A DNA stretch of 64,000 bases from an uncultured Cellulomonas sp. (lineage in GTDB: Bacteria > Actinomycetota > Actinomycetes > Actinomycetales > Cellulomonadaceae): assembly GCF_947494015.1 (NCBI RefSeq), contig NZ_CANLTL010000002.1:310001-374000 (forward strand), written 5' to 3'. This document shows, one piece after another, positions 38,134 to 48,466 of this stretch. Below the pieces are notes generated by a model. That model had not been told where the DNA came from. It made no database searches and was given only the letters and a program-made list of their open reading frames with translations. Each line of letters begins with the position of its first letter. Positions within the stretch are counted from its first letter, which is position 1. The translations under genes were made by a program, and so were the position numbers.

Positions 38134-39428
38134 CGCAGGAACCCTTCGTAGTGCCGCTGCTGCAGCTGCGACTCGATCTGCTTGACGGTCTCCAGCCCGA
38201 CGCCCACGACGATGAGGATGGAGGCGCCGCCGAACGGGATGGCGGTCGAGATGTCCAGCAGGATGAAGACGATCGTCGGGATGAGCGCCACCAGGGCCAG
38301 GTAGACCGACCCGGGCGCGGTGATCCGCGAGATCACGTAGGACAGGTACTCCGCGGTCGGCCGGCCGGCGCGGATGCCCGGGATGAAGCCGCCGTACTTC
38401 TTCATGTTGTCGGCGACCTCGTCCGGGTTGAACGTGATGGCCGTGTAGAAGTAGCAGAAGAAGATGATCAGGACGACGTAGAGCACCAGGTGCAGGGGCG
38501 CTGCCGGGTCCACCAGGTACACCGAGAGCCACTGCACCCAGCCGGCCGTCTGGTCGCCGAACTGGGCGATGAGCCCGGGCACGGCGAGCAGCGACGAGGC
38601 GAAGATGATCGGGATGACCCCGGCCATGTTGATCTTGATCGGGATGTAGGTGCTCGACCCGCCGTACATGCGCCGGCCGACCATCCGCTTGGCGTACTGG
38701 ACCGGGATCCGGCGCTGGGACTGCTCGACGAACACCACCAGGCCGATCACCAGGATGATCACCGCGAGCACGATGATGAACTTGGTAATGCCGTTGTCGC
38801 CACCGGCGATGGACCACAGCGCGGTCGGGAAGCTCGCCGCGATCGAGGTGAAGATCAGCAGGGACATGCCGTTGCCGATGCCGCGCTCGGAGATCAGCTC
38901 ACCGAGCCACATGATCAGACCGGTACCGGCGGTCATGGTCAGCACCATGAGCAGGACCGTGATCACCCCGGCGTTGGGGATGACGTCCACCGAGCAGCCC
39001 GCGAACAGACCGCCGTTGCGCGCGACCGTGATGACGGTCGTCGACTGCAGGATGGCCAGGCCGATGGTCAGGTAGCGGGTGTACTGCGTGAGCTTCGCGG
39101 TACCGGACTGGCCCTCCTTGTGCAGGGCCTCGAACCGTGGGATCACCACACGCAGCAGCTGCACGATGATGCTCGCCGTGATGTACGGCATGATCCCCAG
39201 GGCGAACACCGACAGCTGGAGCAGCGCGCCGCCGCTGAACAGGTTGACCAGCCCGAGCAGATCGTTGCCGCCCGCCGTCTCGGCGATGCAGGTCTGGACG
39301 TTCGGGTAGGAGACCCCGGGCGTCGGGAGGAAGGACCCGACCCGGAAGATCGACATGATGGCGATCGTGAAGAGCAGCTTGCGCCGCAGGTCGGGCGTCC
39401 TGAACGCCCGGACGAATGCGCTGAGCAC
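38130..39428 (-). CDS. secY: Preprotein translocase subunit SecY
   Basis: The ten-helix protein-conducting channel in the cytoplasmic membrane. 432 residues; LRRKLLFTIAIMSIFRVGSF begins the first helix (residues about 14-34), and cytoplasmic loops include RRIPVQYAKRMVGR and the C-terminal SQLQQRHYEGFLR. ATG at 39428. Cut off from rplO by a terminator and a probable promoter, so secY-adk-map may be a separate unit. Confidence 0.98.
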   Translation of the reverse strand: MLSAFVRAFRTPDLRRKLLFTIAIMSIFRVGSFLPTPGVSYPNVQTCIAETAGGNDLLGLVNLFSGGALLQLSVFALGIMPYITASIIVQLLRVVIPRFEALHKEGQSGTAKLTQYTRYLTIGLAILQSTTVITVARNGGLFAGCSVDVIPNAGVITVLLMVLTMTAGTGLIMWLGELISERGIGNGMSLLIFTSIAASFPTALWSIAGGDNGITKFIIVLAVIILVIGLVVFVEQSQRRIPVQYAKRMVGRRMYGGSSTYIPIKINMAGVIPIIFASSLLAVPGLIAQFGDQTAGWVQWLSVYLVDPAAPLHLVLYVVLIIFFCYFYTAITFNPDEVADNMKKYGGFIPGIRAGRPTAEYLSYVISRITAPGSVYLALVALIPTIVFILLDISTAIPFGGASILIVVGVGLETVKQIESQLQQRHYEGFLR

Positions 39429-39513
39429 CTATCCTCCTGCTCCGCCAGAGGCGGTGTGTCGTGTCCCGGTGGAGCCGGTCCATCTGTGCGTGCGTCGTTG
39501 CGACGCAGGGGCC

Positions 39514-39542
39514 ATCCTCACGGATCACCGTGCAGATGCGAA
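39514..39542 (-). promoter_or_regulatory. Candidate secY promoter
   Basis: TTCGCA (39537-39542), 17 bases, GAGGAT (39514-39519) on the minus strand. The -35 begins within the U tract of the rplO terminator. Leader about 80 bases. Confidence 0.45.
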
Positions 39543-39579
39543 AACGGGGTCGGTGGGACGCGTGTCCCACCGACCCCGT
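39541..39579 (-). terminator. Intrinsic terminator after rplO
   Basis: A 16-base perfect stem with a four-base loop, followed on the minus strand by TTTT, starting nine bases after the rplO stop. One of few terminators here with a U tract. Confidence 0.8.
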
Positions 39580-39587
39580 CCATGCGA

Positions 39588-40136
39588 TCAGTCCTGCTCG
39601 ACGGACCCGCCGGCCGCGACGATCTTGTCCTTGGCCGACGCCGAGTAGGCGTCCACCGCGACCGTCAGCGCCACCGTGATCTCGCCGGTGCCGAGCACCT
39701 TGACCGGCTGGCCCTTGCGGACCGCGCCCTTGGCCACGAGATCGGCGACCGTGACGGACCCGCCCGCCGGGTACAGCTCGGCCAGCTTGTCCAGGTTGAC
39801 GACCTGGTACTCGGTGCGGAACGGGTTCTTGAACCCGCGCAGCTTCGGCAGGCGCATGTGCAGAGGCATCTGCCCACCCTCGAAGCTCTCCGGCACCTGG
39901 TAGCGGGCCTTGGAGCCCTTGGTCCCGCGACCGGCCGTCTTGCCCTTGGACGCCTCACCACGACCCACACGGGTCTTGGCGGTCTTGGCCCCGGGGGCCG
40001 GACGCAGGTGGTGCACCTTCAGGGTGCCGCCCGCTCCGCCCCCGGTGCCGCCCGTGCGGGCCGACCCGGTGGACGTGCCGGCAGCCGTGGACGTGCCGGC
40101 AGCGGTGGCCTTCGCGGCCTGCGTGCTCTCGCTCAT
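39588..40136 (-). CDS. rplO: 50S ribosomal protein L15
   Basis: L15; the core [23 protein letters not shown] onward is normal (positions about 38-182), but it is preceded by about 37 extra residues rich in Ala, Thr, Ser and Gly with a repeat (AAGTST twice). There is no start codon at the usual core start, so the extension is probably translated. ATG at 40136 overlaps the rpmD stop by one base. Confidence 0.95.
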   Translation of the reverse strand: MSESTQAAKATAAGTSTAAGTSTGSARTGGTGGGAGGTLKVHHLRPAPGAKTAKTRVGRGEASKGKTAGRGTKGSKARYQVPESFEGGQMPLHMRLPKLRGFKNPFRTEYQVVNLDKLAELYPAGGSVTVADLVAKGAVRKGQPVKVLGTGEITVALTVAVDAYSASAKDKIVAAGGSVEQD

Positions 40137-40318
40137 CACTCGACCTCCTCGACCGCGACGAGGTGGATCACCGTCTGGACCATGCCACGGATCTCCGGGC
40201 GGTCCTCCTTCACGACGGTGTCACCGATCCGCTTCAGACCGAGGGTCCGCAGCGTGTCGCGCTGGTTCTGCTTGCCGCCGATGGCGGACTTGGTCTGGGT
40301 CACCTTCAGGCGCGCCAT
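40136..40318 (-). CDS. rpmD: 50S ribosomal protein L30
   Basis: L30, 60 residues: [20 protein letters not shown] start, [13 protein letters not shown] middle, [15 protein letters not shown] end. Overlaps rpsE and rplO by one base each (TGATG). Confidence 0.97.
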   Translation of the reverse strand: MARLKVTQTKSAIGGKQNQRDTLRTLGLKRIGDTVVKEDRPEIRGMVQTVIHLVAVEEVE

Positions 40319-40971
40319 CAGGCACCCGCTCCCACGCCGGCCGCCGCGGCCGTGCCGGCAGCGCGGGCCCGCAGCAGGGACGCCGGGGCGACGTGCTCGA
40401 GCGGGAGCCCACGGCGAGCGGCCACGGCCTCCGGCTGCTCGAGACCGCGCAGCGCCTCCACCGTGGCGTGCACGATGTTGATGGCGTTGGAGGAGCCGAG
40501 CGACTTGCTCAGGATGTCGTGCACACCGGCGCACTCCAGCACCGCACGTACCGGTCCGCCGGCGATGACACCGGTACCGGGCGATGCGGGCCGCAGGAAC
40601 ACGACACCGGCCGCCGCCTCACCCTGGATGGGGTGCGGGATGGTGCCCTGGATGCGCGGGACCTTGAAGAAGTTCTTCTTGGCCTCCTCGACGCCCTTGG
40701 CGATCGCCGCGGGCACCTCCTTGGCCTTGCCGTAGCCGACGCCGACGGTGCCGTCGCCGTCGCCCACCACGACGAGCGCGGTGAAGCTGAAGCGGCGGCC
40801 ACCCTTGACGACCTTGGCCACGCGGTTGATCGTCACGACGCGCTCGAGGAACTGGCTCTTCTCGGGAGCGTCCCGGCGGCCACCGTCACGGCGGCCACCG
40901 TCGCGGCGGTCGCCGCCGCCGCCGGCGCCGCCCGCGGGCGCGCCGGTGTTGCTGCGCTGAGGAGCAGCCAT
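40318..40971 (-). CDS. rpsE: 30S ribosomal protein S5
   Basis: S5, 217 residues, translational fidelity protein. The core ([20 protein letters not shown] onward) follows an N-terminal arm with a threefold R-D-G-G repeat coded by near-identical 15-base units at about 40874-40915. The C terminus is Ala/Gly-rich. Confidence 0.97.
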   Translation of the reverse strand: MAAPQRSNTGAPAGGAGGGGDRRDGGRRDGGRRDAPEKSQFLERVVTINRVAKVVKGGRRFSFTALVVVGDGDGTVGVGYGKAKEVPAAIAKGVEEAKKNFFKVPRIQGTIPHPIQGEAAAGVVFLRPASPGTGVIAGGPVRAVLECAGVHDILSKSLGSSNAINIVHATVEALRGLEQPEAVAARRGLPLEHVAPASLLRARAAGTAAAAGVGAGA

Positions 40972-41008
40972 CAGTGAATCCTCTTCTTCCGTGCGGAGGT
41001 GGTGGTCG

Positions 41009-41380
41009 TCACAGGGCCAGTCCGCCTTCGCGGGCCCCGTCGGCGACTGCTGCCACCCGGCCGTGGTACTTGTTGCCGCCGCGGTCGAAGACGACCGCGT
41101 CGACGCCGGCGGCCTTCGCGCGCTCGGCGACGAGCTCGCCCACGCGGCGGGCCTTGGCGGTCTTGTCCGCGCCCAGGGCGCGCAGATCGACCTCGAGGGT
41201 CGAGGCCGACGCGACCGTGCGGCCGACCGTGTCGTCGACGACCTGGGCCGTCATGTGCCGGGCGGACCGGGTGACGACGAGACGCGGACGGACCGGCGTG
41301 CCGGAGACCTTCTTGCGCACCCGCAGGTGGCGGCGGGCGCGGCTGATCGCCTTGCCCTTGCCCTTGATCGTGATCGCCAT
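41009..41380 (-). CDS. rplR: 50S ribosomal protein L18
   Basis: L18, 123 residues, binds 5S r[23 protein letters not shown] start and [20 protein letters not shown] near the end. Three bases after rplF. Confidence 0.98.
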   Translation of the reverse strand: MAITIKGKGKAISRARRHLRVRKKVSGTPVRPRLVVTRSARHMTAQVVDDTVGRTVASASTLEVDLRALGADKTAKARRVGELVAERAKAAGVDAVVFDRGGNKYHGRVAAVADGAREGGLAL

Positions 41381-41383
41381 CGC

Positions 41384-41923
41384 TTACTTACCAGCCTTTC
41401 CGACCTTGCGCCGGACGACCTCGCCGGCGTAGCGCACACCCTTGCCCTTGTACGGCTCGGGCTTGCGGATCTTGCGGATGTTGGCTGCGACCTCGCCGAC
41501 CTGCTGCTTGTCGATGCCGCTGACCGAGAACCGGGTCGGGGCCTCGACGGCGAACGAGATGCCGGCGGGGGGCGCGACGTTGACCGGGTGGCTGAACCCG
41601 AGCGCGAACTCGAGCGTGTCGCCCTTGGCCGTGACGCGGTACCCGGTCCCGACGATCTCCAGGCGCTTGGTGTAGCCCTCGGTGACGCCGGTGATCAGGT
41701 TGGCGAGCAGCGTGCGGGTCAGGCCGTGCAGCGAGCGCGAGGCGCGCTCGTCGTCGGGGCGCGACACCGCGAGGGCGCCGTCCTCGTCGCGGATGACCTG
41801 GATGGGCGAGGCCACCGTGTGGCTCAGGGTGCCCTTGGGGCCCGTGACCGTGACCACGGGGCCGTCGATGGAGACGTCCACGCCGGTGGGGACCGGGACG
41901 GGGACTCTGCCGATTCGAGACAT
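41384..41923 (-). CDS. rplF: 50S ribosomal protein L6
   Basis: L6, 179 residues, beside the GTPase centre. [19 protein letters not shown] start and [20 protein letters not shown] end. ATG has a GAGCTAGCC-type upstream site; 24 bases after rpsH. Confidence 0.98.
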   Translation of the reverse strand: MSRIGRVPVPVPTGVDVSIDGPVVTVTGPKGTLSHTVASPIQVIRDEDGALAVSRPDDERASRSLHGLTRTLLANLITGVTEGYTKRLEIVGTGYRVTAKGDTLEFALGFSHPVNVAPPAGISFAVEAPTRFSVSGIDKQQVGEVAANIRKIRKPEPYKGKGVRYAGEVVRRKVGKAGK

Positions 41924-41947
41924 GGCTAGCTCCTTTCCGTCTCGGAC

Positions 41948-42346
41948 TTACCAGACGTAGGCGAGGACTTCCCCACCCACGCCCTTCTTGGCGGCCTGCT
42001 TGTCGGTGAGGAGACCGGAGGACGTGGACAGGATCGCCACGCCCAGGCCGCCGAGCACCTTGGGCAGGTTGGTCGACTTGGCGTACACGCGCAGGCCCGG
42101 CTTGGACACGCGGCGCACACCGGCGAGCGAGCGCTCGCGGTTCGGGCCGTACTTGAGCTCGATCGTGAGGTACTGCCCCACCGGGGCGTCCTCGACCTTC
42201 CAGCCGGCGATGTAGCCCTCGGCCTGGAGGATCTCAGCGATGTGCGACTTCAGCTTCGAGAACGGCATGGTGACCGTGTCGTGGTGCGCCGAGTTCGCGT
42301 TCCGCAGACGCGTGAGCATGTCTGCGATCGGGTCGGTCATGGTCAT
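41948..42346 (-). CDS. rpsH: 30S ribosomal protein S8
   Basis: S8, 132 residues; [18 protein letters not shown] start, [20 protein letters not shown] near the end, the 16S helix 21 binding region. In other bacteria S8 represses the spc operon by binding its mRNA; I see no obvious mimic site here. Confidence 0.98.
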   Translation of the reverse strand: MTMTDPIADMLTRLRNANSAHHDTVTMPFSKLKSHIAEILQAEGYIAGWKVEDAPVGQYLTIELKYGPNRERSLAGVRRVSKPGLRVYAKSTNLPKVLGGLGVAILSTSSGLLTDKQAAKKGVGGEVLAYVW

Positions 42347-42419
42347 GTGGGCTCAGGCCCTTCCTCGCCGGGGTATCCGGGTCCGCGTCTGCGGGTGGCC
42401 CGGACCAGCGGCGTAGTTG

Positions 42420-42605
42420 TTACCAGCTGCTCTTGGTGACGCCGGGGAGCTCGCCGGCGTGCGCCATCTGGCGCACGCAGATCCGGCAGAGGCCGAACTT
42501 GCGGTACACGGAGTGCGGACGCCCGCACCGCTGGCACCGGGTGTAGGCGCGCACCTTGAACTTCGGCGTCTTGGCGGCCTTCTGGATCAGGGCGGTCTTC
42601 GCCAT
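42420..42605 (-). CDS. rpsZ: 30S ribosomal protein S14, type Z
   Basis: A 61-residue zinc-binding S14 with Cys24, Cys27, Cys40 and Cys43 (RCQRC and LCRIC). The short zinc form in the spc operon is usual in Actinobacteria; a zinc-free paralogue may be elsewhere. One base after rplE. Confidence 0.97.
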   Translation of the reverse strand: MAKTALIQKAAKTPKFKVRAYTRCQRCGRPHSVYRKFGLCRICVRQMAHAGELPGVTKSSW

Positions 42606-42606
42606 G

Positions 42607-43212
42607 TCAGTCCTCCTTGAAGGGGAAGCCGAGACGCTTCAGCAGCGAGCGGCCCTCTGCGTCGGTGGTCGCGGTGGTCACGACGGTGATGTCCATGCCA
42701 CGCACGCGGTCGATCTTGTCCTGGTCGATCTCGTGGAACATCGACTGCTCCGTCAGACCGAAGGTGTAGTTGCCGTGCCCGTCGAACTGCTTGGCCGACA
42801 GGCCGCGGAAGTCGCGGATGCGGGGCAGCGCGGTGGACAGCAGGCGGTCCAGGAACTCCCACATGCGGTCACCGCGCAGCGTCACGTGGGCGCCGATCGG
42901 CATGCCCTCGCGCAGCTTGAACTGGGCGATCGACTTGCGGGCCTTGGTGACCTGCGGCTTCTGACCGGTGATCGCGGTGAGGTCCTTGATGGCACCGTCG
43001 ATGAGCTTGGAGTCCTTGGCGGCCTCGCCCACGCCCATGTTCACGACGACCTTGGTCAGCCGTGCGACCTGGTTGACGTTCGCGTGCGCGAACTCGGTGA
43101 ACAGGTCGGGCGCGATCGCGTCGTTGTACCGGGCCTTCAGGCGCGGGACCGGACGGCCGTAGTCGTTGCGGGGGGTGTCCCCGCCGGTGGTGACCGTGCT
43201 CTCGGTGGTCAT
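42607..43212 (-). CDS. rplE: 50S ribosomal protein L5
   Basis: L5, 201 residues, binds 5S rRNA and contacts P-site t[41 protein letters not shown] and [20 protein letters not shown] are typical. The first about 20 residues are a Thr-rich extension. Start overlaps the rplX stop by one base. Confidence 0.98.
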   Translation of the reverse strand: MTTESTVTTGGDTPRNDYGRPVPRLKARYNDAIAPDLFTEFAHANVNQVARLTKVVVNMGVGEAAKDSKLIDGAIKDLTAITGQKPQVTKARKSIAQFKLREGMPIGAHVTLRGDRMWEFLDRLLSTALPRIRDFRGLSAKQFDGHGNYTFGLTEQSMFHEIDQDKIDRVRGMDITVVTTATTDAEGRSLLKRLGFPFKED

Positions 43213-43553
43213 CAGATGTCCTTCCCGGAGCGCTTGGCCACGCGGACCCGCACGGTCCTGGTCCGACCGTCACGCTCGACTTCCTCGGTGCGGTACCCGA
43301 CCCGGGTGCCCTTCTTGGTCTCCGGGTCGACGAGCATCACGTTGCTGATGTGGATCGGGGCCTCGACGGTCTCGATCCCACCGGTCCGCGTGCCGCGCTG
43401 CGTCTGGCCGGCCTTGACGTGCTTGGTGACCCGCTGCACGCCCTCGACCACGACGCGCTGCGACTCGACCAGGACCTCCAGCACGCGACCGGTCTGGCCC
43501 TTGTCGCGGCCCGAGATGACCAGCACGAGGTCACCCTTCTTGATCTTCGCCAT
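43212..43553 (-). CDS. rplX: 50S ribosomal protein L24
   Basis: L24, 113 residues, an early assembly protein. [20 protein letters not shown] (KOW motif) at 3-22 and [20 protein letters not shown] near the end. Confidence 0.98.
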   Translation of the reverse strand: MAKIKKGDLVLVISGRDKGQTGRVLEVLVESQRVVVEGVQRVTKHVKAGQTQRGTRTGGIETVEAPIHISNVMLVDPETKKGTRVGYRTEEVERDGRTRTVRVRVAKRSGKDI

Positions 43554-43555
43554 GG

Positions 43556-43924
43556 TCAGAGCACCTCCGGAGCCAGCGAGATGATCCGCATGAACTTCTT
43601 GTCGCGCAGCTCACGGCCCACCGGGCCGAAGATGCGCGTCCCACGGGGGTCCCCGTCGTTCTTGAGGATCACGGCGGCGTTCTCGTCGAACTTGATGTAC
43701 GAGCCGTCGGGACGCCGACGCTCCTTGCGGGTCCGGACGATGACCGCCTTGACGACGTCGCCCTTCTTGACGTTGCCGCCGGGGATCGCGTCCTTGACGG
43801 TGGCGACGATGACGTCACCGATTCCGGCGTAGCGACGTCCCGAACCACCGAGAACGCGGATGCAGAGGATCTCCTTGGCACCCGTGTTGTCGGCGACCCG
43901 AAGTCGCGACTCCTGCTGGATCAT
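43556..43924 (-). CDS. rplN: 50S ribosomal protein L14
   Basis: L14, 122 residues. [20 protein letters not shown] start and [19 protein letters not shown] end. First gene of the spc block, after a 165-base gap that matches the classical S10/spc boundary. Confidence 0.98.
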   Translation of the reverse strand: MIQQESRLRVADNTGAKEILCIRVLGGSGRRYAGIGDVIVATVKDAIPGGNVKKGDVVKAVIVRTRKERRRPDGSYIKFDENAAVILKNDGDPRGTRIFGPVGRELRDKKFMRIISLAPEVL

Positions 43925-44014
43925 GTATTAACTCCTGTCGTCTGCTGGTTCTCGCACCCTGCTCGCAGGGGTCTGAGCCTGGCCGAACGGATAGCTGCCG
44001 TCATGCACCCGGGC

Positions 44015-44043
44015 CGGTGGTGGAACCCGTGGTCCCACCACCG
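44015..44043 (-). other. Hairpin in the rpsQ-rplN gap
   Basis: A nine-base perfect stem (CGGTGGTGG and complement) plus three more pairs across a short internal loop, in the only long gap inside the S10-spc run. It could be an attenuator, a processing site or the 5' part of a separate spc leader. Confidence 0.45.
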
Positions 44044-44089
44044 CATTCCCCCGGGGGCAACTGAGTCGTGCTGTGCTGGTGAGCAGGGC

Positions 44090-44389
44090 CTACTTGGCCC
44101 GCTCGAGGACCTCGACCACGCGCCACCGCTTGGTGGCGGACAGCGGCCGCGTCTCCATGATGAGGACCAGGTCGCCGATGCCGGCCGCGTTGGCCTCGTC
44201 GTGCGCCTTGACCTTGCTGGTGCGCCGGATGACCTTGCCGTAGAGCGGGTGCTTGACCCGGTCCTCGACCTCCACCACGACGGTCTTCTGCATCTTGTCG
44301 CTCACCACGTAGCCACGCCGCGTCTTGCGGTACGGGCGGTGCTGGGCGGGGGCCGCGCCGACCGCGGCCTCGTTCGTCGTCTCACTCAT
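44090..44389 (-). CDS. rpsQ: 30S ribosomal protein S17
   Basis: S17, 99 residues. [20 protein letters not shown] and [19 protein letters not shown] are standard; a short acidic-alanine leader ([16 protein letters not shown]) precedes. ATG at 44389. Last gene of the S10 block. Confidence 0.97.
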   Translation of the reverse strand: MSETTNEAAVGAAPAQHRPYRKTRRGYVVSDKMQKTVVVEVEDRVKHPLYGKVIRRTSKVKAHDEANAAGIGDLVLIMETRPLSATKRWRVVEVLERAK

Positions 44390-44399
44390 CGCTTGGACC

Positions 44400-44639
44400 T
44401 CACTCGCTCGCGCTCGGGGCGGTACGGATGCCGAGCTCGCGCTCACGCAGGATCGTGTAGATCCGCGCGATGTCACGACGCACAGCCTTGAGCCGCCCGT
44501 GGCTCTCGAGCTGACCGGTGGCCGACTGGAAGCGCAGGTTGAACAGCTCCTCCTTGGCCTTCTTCAGCTCGGCGACGAGGCGCTCGTCGTCGAAGCCGTC
44601 CAGCTCGTCGGGGGCGAGCTCCTTGGTTCCGATAGCCAT
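44400..44639 (-). CDS. rpmC: 50S ribosomal protein L29
   Basis: L29, 79 residues, at the polypeptide exit. [20 protein letters not shown] start, [14 protein letters not shown] and [14 protein letters not shown]. Overlaps the rplP stop by one base. Confidence 0.97.
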   Translation of the reverse strand: MAIGTKELAPDELDGFDDERLVAELKKAKEELFNLRFQSATGQLESHGRLKAVRRDIARIYTILRERELGIRTAPSASE

Positions 44640-45058
44640 CAGTTGCCACCACCCTCGCGGACCACGAAACGGGTCTTCATCGGGAGCTTGTGCTGGGCGC
44701 GGCGCATGGCCTCGCGAGCCAGCGGCTCCGGGACACCGGCGAGCTCGAACATCACTCGACCCGGCTTGACGTTGGCGATCCACCACTCGGGCGAACCCTT
44801 ACCCGAACCCATGCGGGTCTCCGCCGGCTTCTTGGTGAGCGGGCGGTCCGGGTAGATGTTGATCCAGACCTTGCCACCACGCTTGATGTGGCGGGTCATG
44901 GCGATACGAGCAGCCTCGATCTGGCGGTTGGTGACGTAGGCGGGCTCGAGGGCCTGGATGCCGAAGTCGCCGAACGCGATCGTCGTGCCACCGGTCGCGG
45001 CGCCGGAGCGCCCCGGGTGGTGCTGCTTGCGGTGCTTCAGCCTGCGCGGGATCAGCAT
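44639..45058 (-). CDS. rplP: 50S ribosomal protein L16
   Basis: L16, 139 residues, positions A-site t[20 protein letters not shown] start, [40 protein letters not shown]. Three bases after rpsC. Confidence 0.98.
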   Translation of the reverse strand: MLIPRRLKHRKQHHPGRSGAATGGTTIAFGDFGIQALEPAYVTNRQIEAARIAMTRHIKRGGKVWINIYPDRPLTKKPAETRMGSGKGSPEWWIANVKPGRVMFELAGVPEPLAREAMRRAQHKLPMKTRFVVREGGGN

Positions 45059-45061
45059 GGC

Positions 45062-45883
45062 TCAGGCCTCCGATCCGGACTGGGGGGCGGCCGGCGCGGC
45101 AGCGTCCGCGGCCGGGGCCGCCTCGGCGGGAGCGTCGGTCCGCTCGGGACGACGGGGGGCGCCGGCGCGAGCCGGACGGTCGCCGCGCGGGCCACCGCGG
45201 GGCGCCCGAGGAGCCTGCGTCGCCTGCTGCTGGGCGAACTCCTTCTCGGTCATGTCGCCCTTGTAGATCCAGACCTTCACGCCGATGCGGCCGAACGTGG
45301 TCCGGGCCTCGTAGAAGCCGTAGTCGATGTTCGCGCGCAGCGTGTGCAGCGGCACACGACCCTCGCGGTAGAACTCGCTGCGGCTCATCTCGGCGCCACC
45401 GAGGCGGCCGGCGCACTGCACCCGGATGCCCTTGGCGCCGGCGCGCTGGGCGGACTGCATGCCCTTGCGCATCGCCCGACGGAAGGACACGCGGCTGGCG
45501 AGCTGCTCGGCGATGCCCTGGGCCACGAGCTGGGCATCGATCTCGGCGTTCTTCACCTCGAGGATGTTCAGCTGCACCTGCTTGCCGGTGAGCTTCTCCA
45601 GCTCGCCGCGGATGCGGTCGGCCTCCGCACCGCGACGCCCGATGACGATGCCCGGGCGGGCGGTGTGGATGTCGACGCGCACCCGGTCACGGGTGCGCTC
45701 GATCTCGACCTTCGAGATGCCGGCGCGCTCGAGACCGGTCGACATGAGCTTGCGGATCTGGACGTCCTCGCGGACGTAGTCGCGGTACCGCTGGCCGGGC
45801 TTGGTGCTGTCGGCGAACCACCGCGAACGGTGGTCGGTCGTGATGCCGAGGCGGTACCCGTGCGGGTTGACCTTCTGTCCCAC
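45062..45883 (-). CDS. rpsC: 30S ribosomal protein S3
   Basis: S3, 273 residues, at the mRNA entry. [20 protein letters not shown] start; KH domain with [20 protein letters not shown]. The core ends near 215 and is followed by about 55 Pro/Arg/Ala-rich residues. GTG start overlaps the rplV stop. Confidence 0.97.
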   Translation of the reverse strand: MGQKVNPHGYRLGITTDHRSRWFADSTKPGQRYRDYVREDVQIRKLMSTGLERAGISKVEIERTRDRVRVDIHTARPGIVIGRRGAEADRIRGELEKLTGKQVQLNILEVKNAEIDAQLVAQGIAEQLASRVSFRRAMRKGMQSAQRAGAKGIRVQCAGRLGGAEMSRSEFYREGRVPLHTLRANIDYGFYEARTTFGRIGVKVWIYKGDMTEKEFAQQQATQAPRAPRGGPRGDRPARAGAPRRPERTDAPAEAAPAADAAAPAAPQSGSEA

Positions 45884-46251
45884 TATCGGGCCCTCTCCTT
45901 CTTCTCGACGGGGGCCACGACCACGGTGATGTGGCTGGTCCTCTTGAGGATCTGGCTCGCCCGTCCCTGTGCACGCGGGCGGAACCGCTTGAGGGTCGGA
46001 CCCTCGTCGACGTACGCCTCACGGACCACCAGCGCCGTGGCGTCGAACGCCTCGCCGGCCCGGTCCGCCTTGACCCGGGCGTTGGCGATCGCGCTCTCGA
46101 CAACCTTGAGCACGGTCTCCCCCGCGGCCTGCGGCGCGAACTTCAGCGTCGCGACGGCCTGCTCGGCCTGCTTGCCACGGATGAGGTCCACGACGCGCCG
46201 GGCCTTCTGGGGCGTGACGCGGACGAACCGCGCCTGCGCCTTGGCTTCCAT
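45883..46251 (-). CDS. rplV: 50S ribosomal protein L22
   Basis: L22, 122 residues, lines the exit tunnel with the macrolide-contacting loop near [38 protein letters not shown] start at ATG 46251. Confidence 0.98.
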   Translation of the reverse strand: MEAKAQARFVRVTPQKARRVVDLIRGKQAEQAVATLKFAPQAAGETVLKVVESAIANARVKADRAGEAFDATALVVREAYVDEGPTLKRFRPRAQGRASQILKRTSHITVVVAPVEKKERAR

Positions 46252-46277
46252 TGCTGTCCTGCCTTCTTGAATCGTCA

Positions 46278-46559
46278 TCAGCGGCGACGGCCCTTGCGGT
46301 CGTCCTTCTCGTGGCCGCGGAACGTCCGCGTGGGGGCGAACTCGCCCAGCTTGTGCCCGACCATCGACTCGGTGACGAAGACGGGCGTGTGCTTGCGGCC
46401 GTCGTGCACCGCGAACGTGTGGCCGAGGAAGTCCGGCGTGATGAGCGACCGGCGGGACCACGTCTTGATGACGTTCTTGGTCCCCTTCTCGTTCTGCAGG
46501 TCGACCTTCTTCTGGAGGTGACCGTCGACGAACGGGCCCTTCTTCAGGCTGCGTGGCAT
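46278..46559 (-). CDS. rpsS: 30S ribosomal protein S19
   Basis: S19, 93 residues. [20 protein letters not shown] start, [20 protein letters not shown] middle, KKDD-type RKGRRR end. Confidence 0.98.
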   Translation of the reverse strand: MPRSLKKGPFVDGHLQKKVDLQNEKGTKNVIKTWSRRSLITPDFLGHTFAVHDGRKHTPVFVTESMVGHKLGEFAPTRTFRGHEKDDRKGRRR

Positions 46560-46573
46560 CTGTCGGCTCCCTA

Positions 46574-47410
46574 TCAGCGCTTCTTGCCGGTGCGCCGACG
46601 GCGCACGATGAGCTTGTCGCTCGGCTTGTTCGGACGGCGGGTCCGGCCCTCGGGCTGGCCCCACGGGCTCACGGGGTGACGCCCACCGGACGTCTTGCCC
46701 TCACCACCACCGTGCGGGTGGTCGATCGGGTTCATGGCGACACCGCGCACGGAGGGGCGCTTGCCCTTCCAGCGCATGCGGCCGGCCTTGCCCCAGTTGA
46801 TGTTGGACTGCTCGGCGTTGCCGACCTCGCCGACCGTGGCGCGGCAGCGCAGGTCGACGTTGCGGATCTCACCGGACGGCATGCGCAGCTGCGCGTAGGG
46901 CCCGTCCTTGGCGACCAGCTGGACCGACGCACCGGCCGAGCGGGCGATCTTCGCGCCGCCACCGGGCTTGAGCTCGATGGCGTGGATGACCGTACCGGTC
47001 GGGATGTTGCGCAGCGGCAGGTTGTTGCCCGGCTTGATGTCGGCGCCGGCACCGTTCTCGACGACGTCTCCCTGGCGGAGCTTGTTCGGCGCCACGATGT
47101 AGCGCTTCTCGCCGTCCGCGTAGTGCAGCAGCGCGATGCGCGCCGTGCGGTTGGGGTCGTACTCGATGTGGGCGACCTTGGCCGGCACGCCGTCCTTGTC
47201 GTGGCGACGGAAGTCGATGACCCGGTAGGCGCGCTTGTGGCCACCGCCCTGGTGACGCATGGTCACGCGGCCGGTCGAGTTGCGACCGCCCGTCTTGTGC
47301 AGCGGGCGGACCAGCGACTTCTCCGGCGTGGAGCGCGTGACCTCGACGAAGTCGGCGACGGAGGCGCCACGGCGCCCCGGCGTCGTCGGCTTGTACTTAC
47401 GGATTCCCAT
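46574..47410 (-). CDS. rplB: 50S ribosomal protein L2
   Basis: L2, 278 residues, near the peptidyl transferase centre. [20 protein letters not shown] start, [22 protein letters not shown], and [20 protein letters not shown] with the essential histidine. Confidence 0.98.
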   Translation of the reverse strand: MGIRKYKPTTPGRRGASVADFVEVTRSTPEKSLVRPLHKTGGRNSTGRVTMRHQGGGHKRAYRVIDFRRHDKDGVPAKVAHIEYDPNRTARIALLHYADGEKRYIVAPNKLRQGDVVENGAGADIKPGNNLPLRNIPTGTVIHAIELKPGGGAKIARSAGASVQLVAKDGPYAQLRMPSGEIRNVDLRCRATVGEVGNAEQSNINWGKAGRMRWKGKRPSVRGVAMNPIDHPHGGGEGKTSGGRHPVSPWGQPEGRTRRPNKPSDKLIVRRRRTGKKR

Positions 47411-47447
47411 GGGGATCTGTCCTAATCTCTGCTCGTGGCGGTCGGCC

Positions 47448-47750
47448 TCAGCCGACCGGTCCGCCGAAGATGTCGATCGTGCCCTCGCGGAGGGTGACGA
47501 TCGCGCGCTTCGTGTCCTTGCGCTTGCCGAGCCCGAACTTGGTCCGCCGCGTCTTGCCCTTGCGGTTGATCGTGTTCACCGACTCGACCTTGACCGCGAA
47601 GACCTGCTCGATCGCGATCTTGATCTCGGTCTTGTTCGCGCGGGGGTCCACGATGAACGTGTACTTCCCCTCGTCGAGCAGCCCGTAGCTCTTCTCCGAG
47701 ACGACCGGCGCGATCAGGATGTCGCGCGGGTCCTTGGTGACGACGGTCAC
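47448..47750 (-). CDS. rplW: 50S ribosomal protein L23
   Basis: L23, 100 residues, exit-site docking protein for trigger factor and [23 protein letters not shown] and [23 protein letters not shown] start overlaps the rplD stop by four bases. Confidence 0.98.
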   Translation of the reverse strand: MTVVTKDPRDILIAPVVSEKSYGLLDEGKYTFIVDPRANKTEIKIAIEQVFAVKVESVNTINRKGKTRRTKFGLGKRKDTKRAIVTLREGTIDIFGGPVG

Positions 47751-48466
47751 TTCGCGTCCTCCTCGGTCAGTGCGGCCTCGGACTCGGTCGCGGTCGCGGT
47801 GACCGTGCGACCGGCGGCCGGGCCGGCCAGGAACGCGTCGAGCGCTCCCTGGGTGAACACGACGTCGTCGGAGACGAGCACGTCGTAGGTGTTGAGCTGG
47901 TCGGCGACGAGCAGGTGGACCCGCTCGACGTTGCGCAGCGACTTCCAGGTGATCTCGTCCGAACGCTCCACGACGACCAGGACGTTCTTGCGCCCGGACA
48001 GGGTGTCGAGGATGGCGACGGCCGACTTGGTCGACGGCGCCGCGCCCGGGGCGAAGCCCGTGACGACGTGCACGCGACCGGCGCGGGCGCGGTCCGAGAG
48101 AGCACCGCGGAGCGCCGCGGCCTTCATCTTCTTCGGGGTCCGCTGGGAGTAGTCACGCGGCGTCGGGCCGTGCACGGTGCCACCGCCGGCGAACTGCGGC
48201 GCACGCGTCGAGCCCTGGCGGGCGCGGCCGGTGCCCTTCTGCTTGTACGGCTTGCGCCCACCACCGCGCACCTCGCCACGGTTCTTCGTGTCGTGGGTGC
48301 CCTGGCGCGCCGCCGCGAGCTGCGCGACGACGACCTGGTGGATCAGCGGGACGTTCGTCTGGACGTCGAAGACCTCGGCGGGCAGGTCGGTGGTGCCCGC
48401 CTTCGTGCCGCTGGGGTCGACGACGTCGACGGTCAGGGTGAGTCCGGTGTCAGCCACGTCGCTCAT
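47747..48466 (-). CDS. rplD: 50S ribosomal protein L4
   Basis: L4, 239 residues, exit-tunnel protein. [41 protein letters not shown]. coli L4 represses its own S10 operon; no clear equivalent site is seen here. A Thr/Ala/Glu-rich C-terminal tail follows. ATG overlaps the rplC stop (ATGA). Confidence 0.98.
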   Translation of the reverse strand: MSDVADTGLTLTVDVVDPSGTKAGTTDLPAEVFDVQTNVPLIHQVVVAQLAAARQGTHDTKNRGEVRGGGRKPYKQKGTGRARQGSTRAPQFAGGGTVHGPTPRDYSQRTPKKMKAAALRGALSDRARAGRVHVVTGFAPGAAPSTKSAVAILDTLSGRKNVLVVVERSDEITWKSLRNVERVHLLVADQLNTYDVLVSDDVVFTQGALDAFLAGPAAGRTVTATATESEAALTEEDAK

